Below, one piece after another: positions 1 to 8,715 of a stretch of DNA of 42,252 nucleotides (position 1 is its first letter; the number at the start of each line of letters is the position of its first letter). A program made the position numbers and the translations under genes. The DNA is taken from contig CAUYUJ010008111.1 of the NCBI GenBank assembly GCA_963575745.1, positions 1 to 42,252 of the forward strand, read 5' to 3'. The notes under the pieces were generated by a model that did no database searches, was not told where the DNA came from, and saw only the letters and a program-made list of their open reading frames with translations. This DNA is from Prorocentrum cordatum. Its lineage: Eukaryota > Sar > Dinophyceae > Prorocentrales > Prorocentraceae.

Positions 1-272
1 ACACAGTTAATCGTCATGACGCGAAGCATACTTCTAGTACGAAGGACACGCGAGTCATACACTAATCGCAGTGAGAATACTAAGACGAAACATATTACTA
101 ACACTTATACGAACATGTAATCATAAGACTAGTACGAATACTACGACGAAGAAACATACCAACAGCAATCACAAACATATCACCACCACGAATATTAAAG
201 ACACTGAGACACACATTACTACTAAGTATAACAATTTTAATACTACGTTACTAATACTTGCAATAAGAACCG

Positions 273-303
<31 letters not shown>

Positions 304-520
304 GGAGGAGGAGGAGGAGGAGGAGGAGGGGGGGAAGAGGAGGAGCGACGAGCGACTATATGGGAGGAGGAGGCGGAGGAGGAGGAGGAGGATGAGAAGT
401 AGGGGAGGAGGAGGAGGGAGGAGGGAGGACGGAGGAGCGAGGAGCGAGGAGCGAGGAGGGAGGGAGGGAGGGAGGGAGGAGGCAGGGAGGGAGGGACGGA
501 GGAGAAGGAGGAGAGCAAAG
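1..520. repeat. A/T-rich lead-in followed by GAT and GGA tracts
   Basis: The first 270 bases are A/T-rich with many short ACT/ATA-like words and no coding bias. A short GAT run (about 276-302) passes into an impure GGA/GGAGG tract to about 515. Long open frames here (poly-Asp/Glu one way, poly-Ser/Leu the other) are produced by the trinucleotide repeats. No gene is seen. Confidence 0.8.
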
Positions 521-698
521 CGTGGATGGGCCAGGCGGCTCGTGGCGCACGCTTCGTTCGCCGGGAAGTTCAAGCACCCCGTGCGCTTCGACGGGACGGA
601 CTTCGTGGAACAGAGGCCAACGCCGGCCTCCCCGGGGCTGAGAGGCGCTCTCGCACGGCTCAGGAGAAGAATGATCACATGTCGGATATCCCCAGTAG
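521..698 (+). CDS. putative internal exon, unknown protein
   Basis: In the frame starting CGT at 521, third positions are almost all G or C from 527 to about 655. That contrasts with the repeats on both sides and suggests real coding sequence. The peptide is basic and globular-looking, with a core like AGKFKHPVRFDGTDFVEQ, and I do not recognise a family. An AG acceptor at 519-520 fits the left edge. The right edge is uncertain: AG/GAGAAG at 663 (a GA donor) or TAG/GT at 698. A GGA tract lies directly upstream and a CCT tract (about 748-850) downstream. It could be an exon of the coiled-coil gene further right or of another gene. Confidence 0.45.
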
Positions 699-747
699 GT
701 CTTTAGTTTGGACTCCCCCGCTGTTTCGCTCGGCTGAGAATGAACTC

Positions 748-850
748 GCCCCTCCTCCTGTTCCTCCTGCCCCTTCTCCTGCTCCTCCTCCTCCTCCTCC
801 TCCTCCTCCTCCTCCTCTTCCTCCTCCTCGTCCTCCCCCCTCCTTCTCCC
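748..850. repeat. CCT-rich tract
   Basis: This is an impure CCT/TCC tract with CTG and CTT interruptions. It is complementary to the GGA tract at about 1075-1205, so the two could pair across about 230 bases. Confidence 0.9.
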
Positions 851-892
851 CCTTCTCCTTCTATGTGTTGCCGAGCGAGTCGTTCCTCTCGC

Positions 893-1005
893 CCCTTGCG
901 CCTCGGCGCGACACGCTAACCTCGTCCTGGTTCCAGGCGCCAGCGACCCGAGCCTTGCACAGCCTCGCGTCCGCGGAGCGGAGGGACACGCTGTGCAGTA
1001 GTTCC
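893..1005 (+). mobile_element. family Q repeat, copy 1 (partial)
   Basis: The words GCGCGACACGCTAAC and CGGAGCGGAGGGACACGCT, with the spacing between them, match copies near 22690-22830 (inverted) and 31765-31955. The recurring outer word is AGCGTGTCGCTCCGC and its complement. No coding bias is evident. Ends are approximate. Confidence 0.5.
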
Positions 1006-1073
1006 GGACCGCACGGGAGAGAAGAGGAAGAAACAGGCCCTACATGCCCATCAGGGGGCTGCGTTCATTCAGG

Positions 1074-1205
1074 GGGGAGGAGGAGGGGGAGGAGGAGGAG
1101 GAGGAGGAGGCGGAGGAGGAGGAGGAGGCGGAGGAGGAGGAGGGCGATGAGGAGGAGGAGGAGGAGCAGGAGGAGGAGGAGCAGGAGGAGGAGGAGGAGG
1201 AGGCT
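1074..1205. repeat. GGA-rich tract
   Basis: A GGA trinucleotide tract with GCG and GAT interruptions. The poly-Glu open frame is a repeat artefact. It ends 20-30 bases before the exon-like region containing the ATG at 1291. Confidence 0.9.
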
Positions 1206-1290
1206 CAGCAGGGGGGAGCGCCTCGACCCCCCATCGCCCCAGGATCGCCGACGGGGGCCCCACGGCCCCAAACCCGCCCCGCCCAGGGCC

Positions 1291-1351
1291 ATGGCGGCTT
1301 CGCTGTGGGGGGCCTGTCGCCGAGCCAGCGGCGCTGCACCGCCGACTCCAG
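1291..1351 (+). CDS. putative exon with candidate start codon
   Basis: The word GCCATGGCG gives a start in good eukaryotic context at 1291. The frame reads MAASLWGACRRASG and then a proline-rich stretch to CCA G at 1351, where AG/GT forms a donor in phase 1. Removing the D1 element and one copy of its 9-base duplication joins this to 1554-1577 in the same frame. The short Ala/Arg/Ser-rich N-terminus could be a leader or targeting peptide, but it is too short to decide. A first exon here would mean the exon at 521 belongs to another transcript; equally the ATG may be internal. Confidence 0.35.
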
Positions 1352-1555
1352 GTTTAAGTCGGGCCTGTCCCCCTACAGGGGGATTTTCGACGAAAAATGC
1401 AAAATACACCAAAGTTAATTTAAAACATAGTCAGAAAAATAGTCCGGGGACTATGTTTCGATGATTTTTTACATTCTTGGGGTATTTTTTTGGTATTTCT
1501 TTGTTTTTCGTCGAAAATCCCCCTGTAGAGAGACAGGCCCGACATAACTCCAGGT
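1345..1555 (+). mobile_element. family D TIR element D1 with 9-bp target duplication (introner-like)
   Basis: The element spans 1354-1546, beginning TTAAGTCGGGCCTGTC and ending with the near-complement GACAGGCCCGACATA. The inverted arms continue through CCCCCTACAGGGGGATTTTC to GACGAAAAA. It is flanked by an exact 9-base direct repeat ACTCCAGGT at 1345-1353 and 1547-1555. Each copy contains AG/GT: the left copy gives a donor after 1351 and the right copy an acceptor ending at 1553. A spliced 202-base intron would restore the target exactly. This is the layout expected of an introner. No transposase is encoded, so the element is non-autonomous. Confidence 0.8.
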
Positions 1556-1577
1556 CCGTGCTGCCCCCCCCTGCGCT
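1554..1577 (+). CDS. putative short exon after D1
   Basis: This is the continuation of the 1291 exon after the D1 intron. It starts after CTCCAG and ends at GCGCT/GTAAGA, a strong donor match. Its 24 bases keep the phase at 1. Support is only positional. Confidence 0.25.
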
Positions 1578-1591
1578 GTAAGATTGAATGG

Positions 1592-1776
1592 GACGATCGA
1601 TGGAGAGGAAGCATCTTGCCAAATAGCTTCCAGATGTCTGAATCATGTGGTACGCATTTTTTAAAACATGTAAAAACCATGCTTAGCACATGTTTAGAAC
1701 ACGTTTCCTAGATTTTAAGCACACTTGAAATTCAATGCTTGGACTGTTAGGGTGTCCATTGTCGTGGCATCCACAA
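1592..1776 (+). repeat. family J dispersed repeat, copy 1
   Basis: It starts GACGATCGATGGAGAGGAAG and ends GTGTCCATTGTCGTGGCATC plus CACAAC. Copies occur at 30210-30408 and 31580-31736. The middle is rich in ACATGTTT/AAACATGT words that can pair with each other. A GTAAGA word lies just before copy 1, and copy 2 ends just before an AG acceptor. The element may therefore travel with introns; its type is unknown. Confidence 0.6.
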
Positions 1777-2114
1777 CTGTAAGAAGCCTTCCCCCCCGTC
1801 CCCGTACTCCCCTCGGCGCCGGGCTGTCCTTTCCTTCTCTTCAGGAAGATAATCATCGGGTTGGGAGGGTGGGGTTGGGGGAAAGGAGGTACCGTTCCCT
1901 GCTTCCGAATGCTACGGTTCATGTCCTTCATCCTCCCAACTCCGAACGCCTTCCTCCCAACACGATGAGCGATCTCTTCATCTCTCTCCTTCCGATGTCC
2001 AGCTGCTACACTCACCTGCCGGCAAAACAGAATGAGCAGCCCGACCGCATCGTGGCCCCTCAGCCCAGGGGTGCGCGGGCGCCGGGGGGGGAGGGGGGGG
2101 ACGAGTCATTGGTC
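1777..2114. other. intergenic or intronic, nothing recognised
   Basis: Mixed sequence with several short C-runs. It has no sustained third-position bias and no repeat shared with the rest of the window that I could find. Confidence 0.5.
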
Positions 2115-3080
2115 CGAAAGATACCCGTACCCGGGGCCAGCCAAGGTGAGATGGGCCGTCCGGGGGACTGGGCGCTTGCTATTGTGCCCGGTCAGCTTGC
2201 CCCGCGCGCGCCAGTGCAGCATCCGCGCGTCAAGGCGCAACGGCGCGCTCGATGGTTGGGTGTCTCATTGCAGCGACAAGCGCTGGTTTTTGTTAGGGAC
2301 GTCTCGGGGTATCGTGGTGCGTGCGCGGCTCAAAGCCGCCCATCTGTGGTGGCGCCTGTCTCAATCGATAAAAAGCGTTGAATTTCCTCGCTATCCTGGC
2401 AACCAATGCGTCTGGGCCTGCCCTGAGGAACGACGTTGCAACGTCGCGCCCCGAGGGGGCCGCAGCGGCCGCGTCTGGGACGGCTCTGGAGGGCATGCTA
2501 TGTGCTCGAGAGCGTTTTGGGCCTGCCGCCACCTCGGCTAGGTACGGGGACCTGCCTGAAACCACCGAAACATACCCGGACTTAGCTGGGGTGGAGCTGC
2601 GGCACCCAGGCTAGGTACGGGTATGTTTTTTTAGTTTTCATGGGGCAACCGTACCTGGCTGGGGTGATCCGCAGACGGCCGTCCAAGGGGGGCGGCCTCT
2701 GGCGACCTCGCCCATGGCACAGATTCGCGATGTCTCTGCATCGAGCAATTCGCGATAGGGCGGTTGTCGCGCAATGACGTTCGCGCCAGAGTTGTTCGCG
2801 TGCGCCCCCGAGTGCGCGTTGACTCCTCAACGCCTGGATGTGTGTCAGGGGGCGCGCCTCCGCAGTGGCTGGTCTACATCGACAACAACCAACGCAGGGT
2901 CGGGCACTCCGCCGATTCGAACGCGCGTGCGATCGGTGCTAACGTGCGCCCCGAGAAGACAGCGGTCTGTAATGCTCGATCGGCTGTCGTTTCTGCACTT
3001 GTGCAGCCGCCGTCAGCTGCGACGAACCGCCCCTCCGGCCCCTTGCCACCCTGTCTAGGTAAGGGTACGGGTATCTTTCG
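2115..3080 (+). mobile_element. family K TIR element, about 966 bp
   Basis: The two ends are perfect 18-base inverted repeats: CGAAAGATACCCGTACCC at 2115-2132 and its exact complement at 3063-3080. An internal hairpin at about 2525-2672 uses related words (GGTACGGG, AAACATACCCG), as if an older copy or a subterminal repeat were nested inside. Short open frames within it show no recognisable transposase. Target duplications are not obvious. Confidence 0.65.
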
Positions 3081-3096
3081 CGCTCGAGAACGAGGC

Positions 3097-3173
3097 CACG
3101 GGCGCGCCTCGCCGCGCCGAGCGGTGCCGGCGCAGAGGGCCGCGGCAGGCCCGGTTCGGGGTGGGAGCGGCAC
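3097..3173 (+). CDS. weak exon candidate interrupted by E2
   Basis: From AACGAGGCC at 3097 one frame shows strong G/C third positions up to the E2 insertion. The frame resumes in register after 3620, because E2 plus one 5-base duplication is 447 bases, a multiple of three. Its Arg/Ala/Gly-rich peptide matches no family I know. Coding is plausible but not proven, since local GC is high in every frame. Confidence 0.25.
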
Positions 3174-3620
3174 TCAAGCCGTGGCGAGGCGTCCTGGCTC
3201 GCCCATATCCCTGCCAAGTAATGCTCTGAACACCTTTTGCGGTTTCCGCGGATTGTTCTCGGAACATCTCTGGTTGGGACTGTCTTGCTTGCTCACATCG
3301 GGCTGATGTTATAAGAATCGTGTTTGCGTTATGAGAGCATTCCCAGACCAGAGATCCGACGTCGTTTTTTATTTTATTATTGAAAAATAATAATACGTAA
3401 AACACAAAGAACGGGGTCCCCAGAGGTCTCGAACCATCCTCCAGGACCGGCTTTTCATCTTGAGTCGTTGTTTGGCGGTCTCGAGGCCTGGCGAAGGCCT
3501 CCAGAGCCCGAAAACGGCGAAGAACCTCCGTCCTGATTTTTTCACGCCGCGAGCATGTCTGGGAACATTTCGTGGTAGGACTATAGGAATGCCGGGGCGG
3601 TCGGTCCCTGCTCAGGGCAC
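3169..3620 (+). mobile_element. family E TIR element E2 with 5-bp duplication and internal insert
   Basis: The element spans 3174-3615 between exact GGCAC copies at 3169-3173 and 3616-3620. Its ends, TCAAGCCGTGGCG and CCCTGCTCAG, match E1 at 19.2 kb. About 210 extra bases (roughly 3347-3563, bounded by CAGAC and GTCTG) are absent from E1 and look like a later insertion. The right end places CTCAG directly before the duplicated G, which is a usable AG/G acceptor. Confidence 0.75.
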
Positions 3621-5250
3621 CGGGCGCCGCGCGAGGGGAGTGGTCTTCTGGGGCGCCGGGAGCGGCACGGCGCGCGCGCGGGCAGGAACGCGGCGGCGGA
3701 AGGTCTCGCCGGCCCTCGGCGTCGCGCGTCGGACGTGTTCATACCGCCCTCCTCGGCGAGGGCTGGCCATCGGGGAGCATCATAAGAGGGATCATCGATC
3801 ACCGCCCACCAAAGCACCCCAACCCAGCCCGAAGCCCTCAATTTGCCTTCCATTTCCAGTGTGGGGGGGGTCGGGGAACGTTGAAAAAAAACACATGGTA
3901 TCCGTACCCCCCCAACCCGAAATTCGGGTCAAATTCGGGTCTTCGGGTTGGGTTGGGGTGGTCTGGTAGGTAGTCAATCAATCGAGCAACAAAAACGCGC
4001 ACGACACCGAAGCATGACCGGGAAGTGGACGTCCGAACGTCGCCGAGATCCCCGTGTCCCGCCCAGGAAGTTTGGCTGCTCCGACAATGGGGGGGGGGGA
4101 GGCCCCGGGATGCACCCCGATTGGGGCTAGCTTCGGACGCACTCCTTAGCGAGGAGGACGCCTCCCCTATCGTATGTCCGAGGGCGGGGCCCAACATCGG
4201 AGCTCCGAGGAGGACAAGATACCCATACGCGGCCGTCGTTGAAAGGATGTGTTTTGGTCGCCTGCCTCCTTCAAGAGTGGCGTGGTCTTCCCTCTTCCCT
4301 CCTCTTCATGTGGCGGGCGTAAGCCCAATCGACCTCCAACGCCTTCAAGCGTCATGCTTCTACCCATTTCTCCCGACCGACGGGTACATCTTGAGAAGGT
4401 AAGTTTGTATGTTTGTATCAGGCGCTGGCTGGTTACCTCCTGCCTCTCGCCTACTCGTGTCCCTGCCCCTCCCCTTTTCCCCTCCTCCCCCCCCCACGCC
4501 ACTTGCTTGCAGCGGAGTGCTCCGCTGTGCCAGGTTGCATGGATCAAGGACGGCCGTCCGCAGGCTGGCTTGTGTAAGTATACCCCCTTGTTTTTGTAGA
4601 GGAAAAACAGGGGCCGCACCCGATAGAAGAAATGCGACGACCATGACCAAGATGTCGCGGGGTCGTGTCGACGCCGATCTTGGCATGGCCCATGAAGGCC
4701 TCCGCCGATCCGCCAGGATGATCCACGAGATGACAATGACCACGAAGATGGAGGACGACCAAGATCGACACTGACGTTTCCGCGTTCTGACTTCGTCGGG
4801 GCCTTCGTCCTCATGGTGGTTCCCTCCACGGAGTCTGCGGGTCGCGCATCTTCCAGTCGGCCCGGATTAGTAGGTCGACCCTGCCAACTCAAGGGTACCC
4901 TTGTGTCTTGTGCATCGCGACACGTGTCTTCTTACACTCCCATGGCGATGTGGCCCTCGGAAGGGTCTTGCGTCCTTTCGCGTGTCCTCTCCAATCAAGT
5001 CCGACTGTACGTCAACGCAGCACTCAAACGGCGGACGTTCTTGCATGCTCATGATTTGTTGGTCTCTTCGGCTGGCTTCCGGTAGCCTGCCTTCTCTGGT
5101 CCCCTGTGCCTGTCGCTTCTTGGATTGCCAGCGCGGCTCTGGGACTGCCCCATGACATGTGTCAGAAGCCGAGCTACGAGTTGTTATGTGTACACCTTGT
5201 TCATGTCTAAGTCTTCGAAAGTGTTTTGATTTCTTTGTTTTGGAGGGGGC
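3621..5250. other. no convincing gene
   Basis: The stretch contains TTCGGG repeats at 3915-3960, where Pro/Gly-like words repeat, and pyrimidine-rich DNA near 4270-4500. A short open frame at 4643-4774 (MTKMSRGRVDADLG and onward) has some third-position bias, but the opposite strand does too, so I do not call it a gene. Confidence 0.5.
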
Positions 5251-5254
5251 AGGT

Positions 5255-5320
5255 CCTTTCATTTCTAATTGTTCTATCCTGGGCCACTACGGGGCCAGGA
5301 ACAATTAGAAACTTTCACAA
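5255..5320. repeat. inverted repeat (hairpin)
   Basis: TTTCTAATTGTTC and TCCTGGGCC are followed by GGGGCCAGGA and ACAATTAGAAA, giving arms of about 24 bases around a short loop. Outer words CATGTCTAA and TTAGACATG extend the symmetry to about 5200-5335. It is probably a small foldback element. Confidence 0.65.
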
Positions 5321-5699
5321 TTAGACATGAGCACGATTCGAAATGAAGACATGTACGAAGACCCATACAGATCGCACTCGTTCCGCTGACTCGCATCATT
5401 GCTGCACCGACGCAGGGGGTCCGTGCTTGCAGTCACCGTCACCCGCACCGCCGCCTCGGTCTTCGTCAACGCCGCCTTGTCTCGAGCATCTTGACCAAGG
5501 GGTAGGGAACCTCGCTCACCCCACGCTTCTTATTGCCGCGCGGCCCCCGGCGCGCACACTTCCCCGACCTGCTCGGATTCGAAATGGCGCCCTGCATGGA
5601 GGGCTCCACAGACGGATGGCCGAGAGAAGCCCCCCCCCCCGCCGATCTTCCAGCCCAATCCCCTCCGCATCCTCTCCCCCCTTCGCCTCTACCTCTCCC

Positions 5700-5800
5700 T
5701 CTCCGTCTCCCACGCGTTGTTTCTCTCTCCCTCCCTCTCTCTCTCTCTCGCTCTCGCTCTTCGTCTCCCTCTTCCGCTCCCTCCCTCCCTCCCTCCTGCG
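5700..5800. repeat. TC-rich tract
   Basis: CTCTCTCT and CTCCCTCC runs. Open frames across them are low-complexity Ser/Leu/Pro. Confidence 0.9.
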
Positions 5801-6159
5801 GGTGTTCGATCTCCTCTCTCCCCTGACCTGCGTGCGGAAGACATCCCGCCTCCCCCGCCTCCGTTGTCTACTAGGGATGATTGGACCGAGTTGGTTTCCC
5901 CTGTTTTTTTGTTTCTTCCTCTTTGTTTTTTACAATATGATTGCTTCAGTGTTTCAAAAGTAGTATTCTCGCTGCAGGGTGGGCCTCATGTTCTCGGACT
6001 CCCGCCGTTCCGGATGGCGCTCTCGCCCCAGCGCGGGGGGGCACGCTGCTGGACCCGAGTTGTTTTTTTCCAGCCTTGCCGCCCCCTCTTTTTCCTTCTC
6101 CTCCGCCTCTTACTGGCTCCTGCCCCTCCCACCCCTTCCACTCCAGTTCCCGCAGCTGA

Positions 6160-6600
6160 GGATGGGGGAGGAGGAGGAGGAGGAAGAAGAAGAGGAAGAA
6201 GACGAAGCAGAATAATACTAATAATAATAATAATAGAAATAGTAATACTAATAATAATAATAATACTCATAAAAATAATAATAATACTATTTCATAATAA
6301 TAATGCTAATGATAATAATGATAATAATAATAATACTAGAAATAGAAAGAAGAATAATAAGAACAATAACAATAATAATAAGAAGAATAATAAGAGGAGG
6401 AGGAGGAGGAGGAGGAGGAGGAGGACGATGAGGAGGAGGAGGAGGATGGTGGTGAGGAGGAGGAAGAGGAGGAGGATGGTGAGGAGGAAGAGGAGGAGGA
6501 GGATGGTGAGGAGGAAGAGGAGGAGGAGGAGGAGGATGGTGAGGAGGATGGTGAGGAGGAAGAGGAGGAGGAGGAGGGGGAGGAGGAGGAGGAGGTCCAT
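6160..6600. repeat. mosaic GGA / AAT trinucleotide block
   Basis: A GGA tract (6163-6205) is followed by AATAAT/ATAATAATA DNA (6210-6390) and then a long GGA tract with GAT interruptions to about 6597. The 345-residue open frame that crosses it is repeat-derived. The block faces the CCT tract at 7051-7190. Confidence 0.9.
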
Positions 6601-6887
6601 CATCCTCGTGTTCCTCCCGTTCATCCTCCTGCTCACCCGCTACCTCCTCCGCCTCCTTCCCCTATGTGCGCAGCTTCCCTTTGCAGATTGCACACAGCAC
6701 GATCGGGGTCTTTTCTGGAGGCCCAGGTCGACCATGACTTGCGTCCGCGGATAGTGAAGCAGTCGGTGCCAGTGGGAAGGGATGGGAAGGAGGGATAGGA
6801 CGTCAGATACGGCGCGAGCGCATCCAGCTTGCCCTCTCTCCCTCTGTCCCTCTGTCCCTCTCCCCCCTCTGTCTTTCTTTTCTATCC

Positions 6888-6893
6888 TTCCTC

Positions 6894-6929
<36 letters not shown>

Positions 6930-6952
6930 CCTCCCTCTCTCTCTCTCTCTGC
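6888..6952. repeat. TC dinucleotide tract
   Basis: Nearly pure CTCTCT with a few CCCT interruptions. Confidence 0.9.
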
Positions 6953-7050
6953 CTCGCCCCGCACGCCCTCGTCACCTCTGAGCCGTCTCAGCCTCGGCCC
7001 CCGGTCCGCCCGCGGGCCCTCCATCCCACGACCAGCCGGGCGCCCCTCCG

Positions 7051-7188
7051 CTCCTCCTCCTCCTCCTCCTCCTCCTCCTGCTCCTCCTCCGCCGTCCCCC
7101 CTCCTCCTCCTCCTCCTCCTCCTCCTCCTCCTCCTCCTCCTCCTCCTCCTCCTCCTCCTCCTCCTCCTCCTCCTCCTCCTCCTCCTCC
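7051..7188. repeat. CCT trinucleotide tract at an acceptor
   Basis: About forty near-perfect CCT units end in CCTCCAG at 7190, immediately before the exon candidate 7191-7265. It would act as an extended polypyrimidine tract. Confidence 0.9.
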
Positions 7189-7190
7189 AG

Positions 7191-7265
7191 CTCCGCCTCG
7201 AGGCCTCCGGGCGCCCAGGCCGCGCCCAGTGGCGCCAGGAGCGCCGGGAGGGCCGCCCCGTGCGG
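7191..7265 (+). CDS. putative internal exon (Arg-rich)
   Basis: The exon is bounded by CCTCCAG on the left and GTGCGG/GTGAAT on the right, so it is 75 bases and phase 0 at both ends. Nearly every third position is G or C. The 25-residue peptide (LRLEASGRPGRAQWRQERRE and onward) is strongly charged and could extend a coiled coil. Element A1 begins 20 bases into the following intron. Confidence 0.55.
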
Positions 7266-7284
7266 GTGAATCGGGGGCGGCCAA

Positions 7285-7418
7285 CCCTGACCTTCCAGAG
7301 CGCTAAAAAATAACACTCCAGCCCTAAAGATCTATCTGGCCTGCCTAGAAAGAACCTCGCCAGGAATCAGGACGTCGACGTCCTGGCGCTGTTTTTTAGC
7401 CCTCCTGGAAGGTCAGGG
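7285..7418 (+). mobile_element. family A TIR element A1
   Basis: It starts CCCTGACCTTCCAGAGCGC and ends with the complement-like CTCCTGGAAGGTCAGGG. The central part has the palindrome GGACGTCGACGTCC. It is 134 bases with no coding capacity. It lies in the same orientation as A2, and the C1 palindrome lies between them. Confidence 0.8.
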
Positions 7419-7439
7419 AGGAGGTGGGTGATCAGGGGC

Positions 7440-7659
7440 ACAAAAAGTGGCATAAACATGAAAAGTCGGAGGTCCGCGCGGATTCCTCGGATCGGCGCTG
7501 GGGCCCCCCTCCCTGGCGCGCGGAGCGCGCCAGGGGCGGCGCCGGAGGCGCCTCCGGCGCCGCCCCTGGCGCGCTCCGCGCGCCAGGGAGGGGGGCCCCA
7601 GCGCCGATCCGAGGAATCCGCGCGGACCTCCGACTTTTCATGTTTATGCCACTTTTTGT
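7440..7659. repeat. perfect 220-bp palindrome C1
   Basis: I checked the two 110-base arms base by base. They are exact reverse complements with no loop, centred between 7549 and 7550 in GGAGGCGCCTCC. The outer part holds AAAAAGTGGCATAAACATG, the inner part very GC-rich words. Symmetry stops at 7439/7660. A diverged relative lies at 22275-22446. Identical 67-residue open frames on both strands are a consequence of the symmetry, not genes. Confidence 0.95.
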
Positions 7660-7676
7660 TTCCCTAGTGATGATTA

Positions 7677-7804
7677 CCCTGATTCCAGAGCGCTAAGAAA
7701 TAACACTCCTGACCTATAGATCTATCTGGACTGCCTCAAACCTCGACAGGAATTAGGACGTCGATGTCCTGTTTCTATGTTTTAGCCCTCCTGGAAGGTC
7801 AGGG
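7677..7804 (+). mobile_element. family A TIR element A2
   Basis: A direct-orientation relative of A1, starting CCCTGATTCCAGAGCGC and ending CTGGAAGGTCAGGG, with TA on each side. Its inner words CTGCCTCAAACCTCGACAGG recur inverted in A4 and A5. Confidence 0.8.
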
Positions 7805-8673
7805 TAGCTGGGGTGGATAGCATGTCGTGGGCAAGGCTATCTCCTGAGACTTCATGGCGCCTCTTCTTCTTTCGTCACGTCCCTGGCCCTCCACCTGGGC
7901 GGCGCACGTGCCGTCGGCCATGACTTGCGCGCGTCCCCCTCGTGGACACCTCCCTCTTTGGCGCCCTCGACACGGTTCCGAGGTCCACTGGACCAGACGT
8001 GCGATCCCTGCGTGACTACTCTCCTCATGCTGGGAATTCTGGCCGACAGCTGGTCGACGGGTCTTGGCGCCTGGCAACTCAAACCGCAGCTTCGACATCA
8101 TTGGCTTCCTTCTATTTGGCGTTGGCCGCTGGCACCTCAGGCATTGTCTGCAACAGGCGGATCCGAGTGCCATCTTAGTACTTCAGCTCTCTGCACCATC
8201 TTCTCGAGCTTTCTCATGGTATCAGATATTCTACGGGTTCGACGGACACTGCAGTCCAAAGGTTGCTGCAAAGGCCTTCGTCGAACTGTTTGGTTTTGCC
8301 CAGTGAGCGGCAGCATGCGCATTGCGAGCTTCGCGACCACCTAGTATTCAGCATGGCACGTGCATCTGTTCCCCGGCCACGGCACGAAATTGAGGCACAT
8401 CCCCTGGAACCAACGCGAGCGCCGAGCTGCGAAGTCGAGAACTCAAACGGATAAGGAACAGATTCTGCACTCGGGCGCACTGAAAGCCCCGATTAGAGAA
8501 GATGGCCAGCCTCACATTGGCCCCTTCTCTGCCGACGACTCTGTTCCCCGACCAGTTGGTGACTACGATGCAAGTGTTTGCATCTTTGCGTCGTTTTCAC
8601 TCGTGCTCTGTGGAAACACAGAGCTATCCCGCAGACACCTATTTGGTGTGTGTGTGCGTGTGTGTGTGTGTGT

Positions 8674-8715
<42 letters not shown>

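Noticed and set aside
4574-4599. GTAAGTATACC...TTTTTGTAG as a tiny intron
   Set aside because: Both splice motifs are good, but 26 bases is too short for a normal spliceosomal intron and neither flank is clearly coding.
6160-6600. Long open frames of poly-Lys/Arg, poly-Glu, poly-Ser, poly-Pro across GGA/CCT/AAT tracts here and at 16.2-16.8, 14.5-14.9 and 21.6 kb
   Set aside because: They follow from trinucleotide repeats that lack stop codons in most frames. They are open on both strands and have no non-repeat core.
7428-7667. Two identical 67-residue frames on opposite strands
   Set aside because: They are a necessary result of the perfect palindrome and have no independent support.
8647-8711. 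Cys/Val-rich peptide in the TG tract
   Set aside because: A microsatellite translation only.
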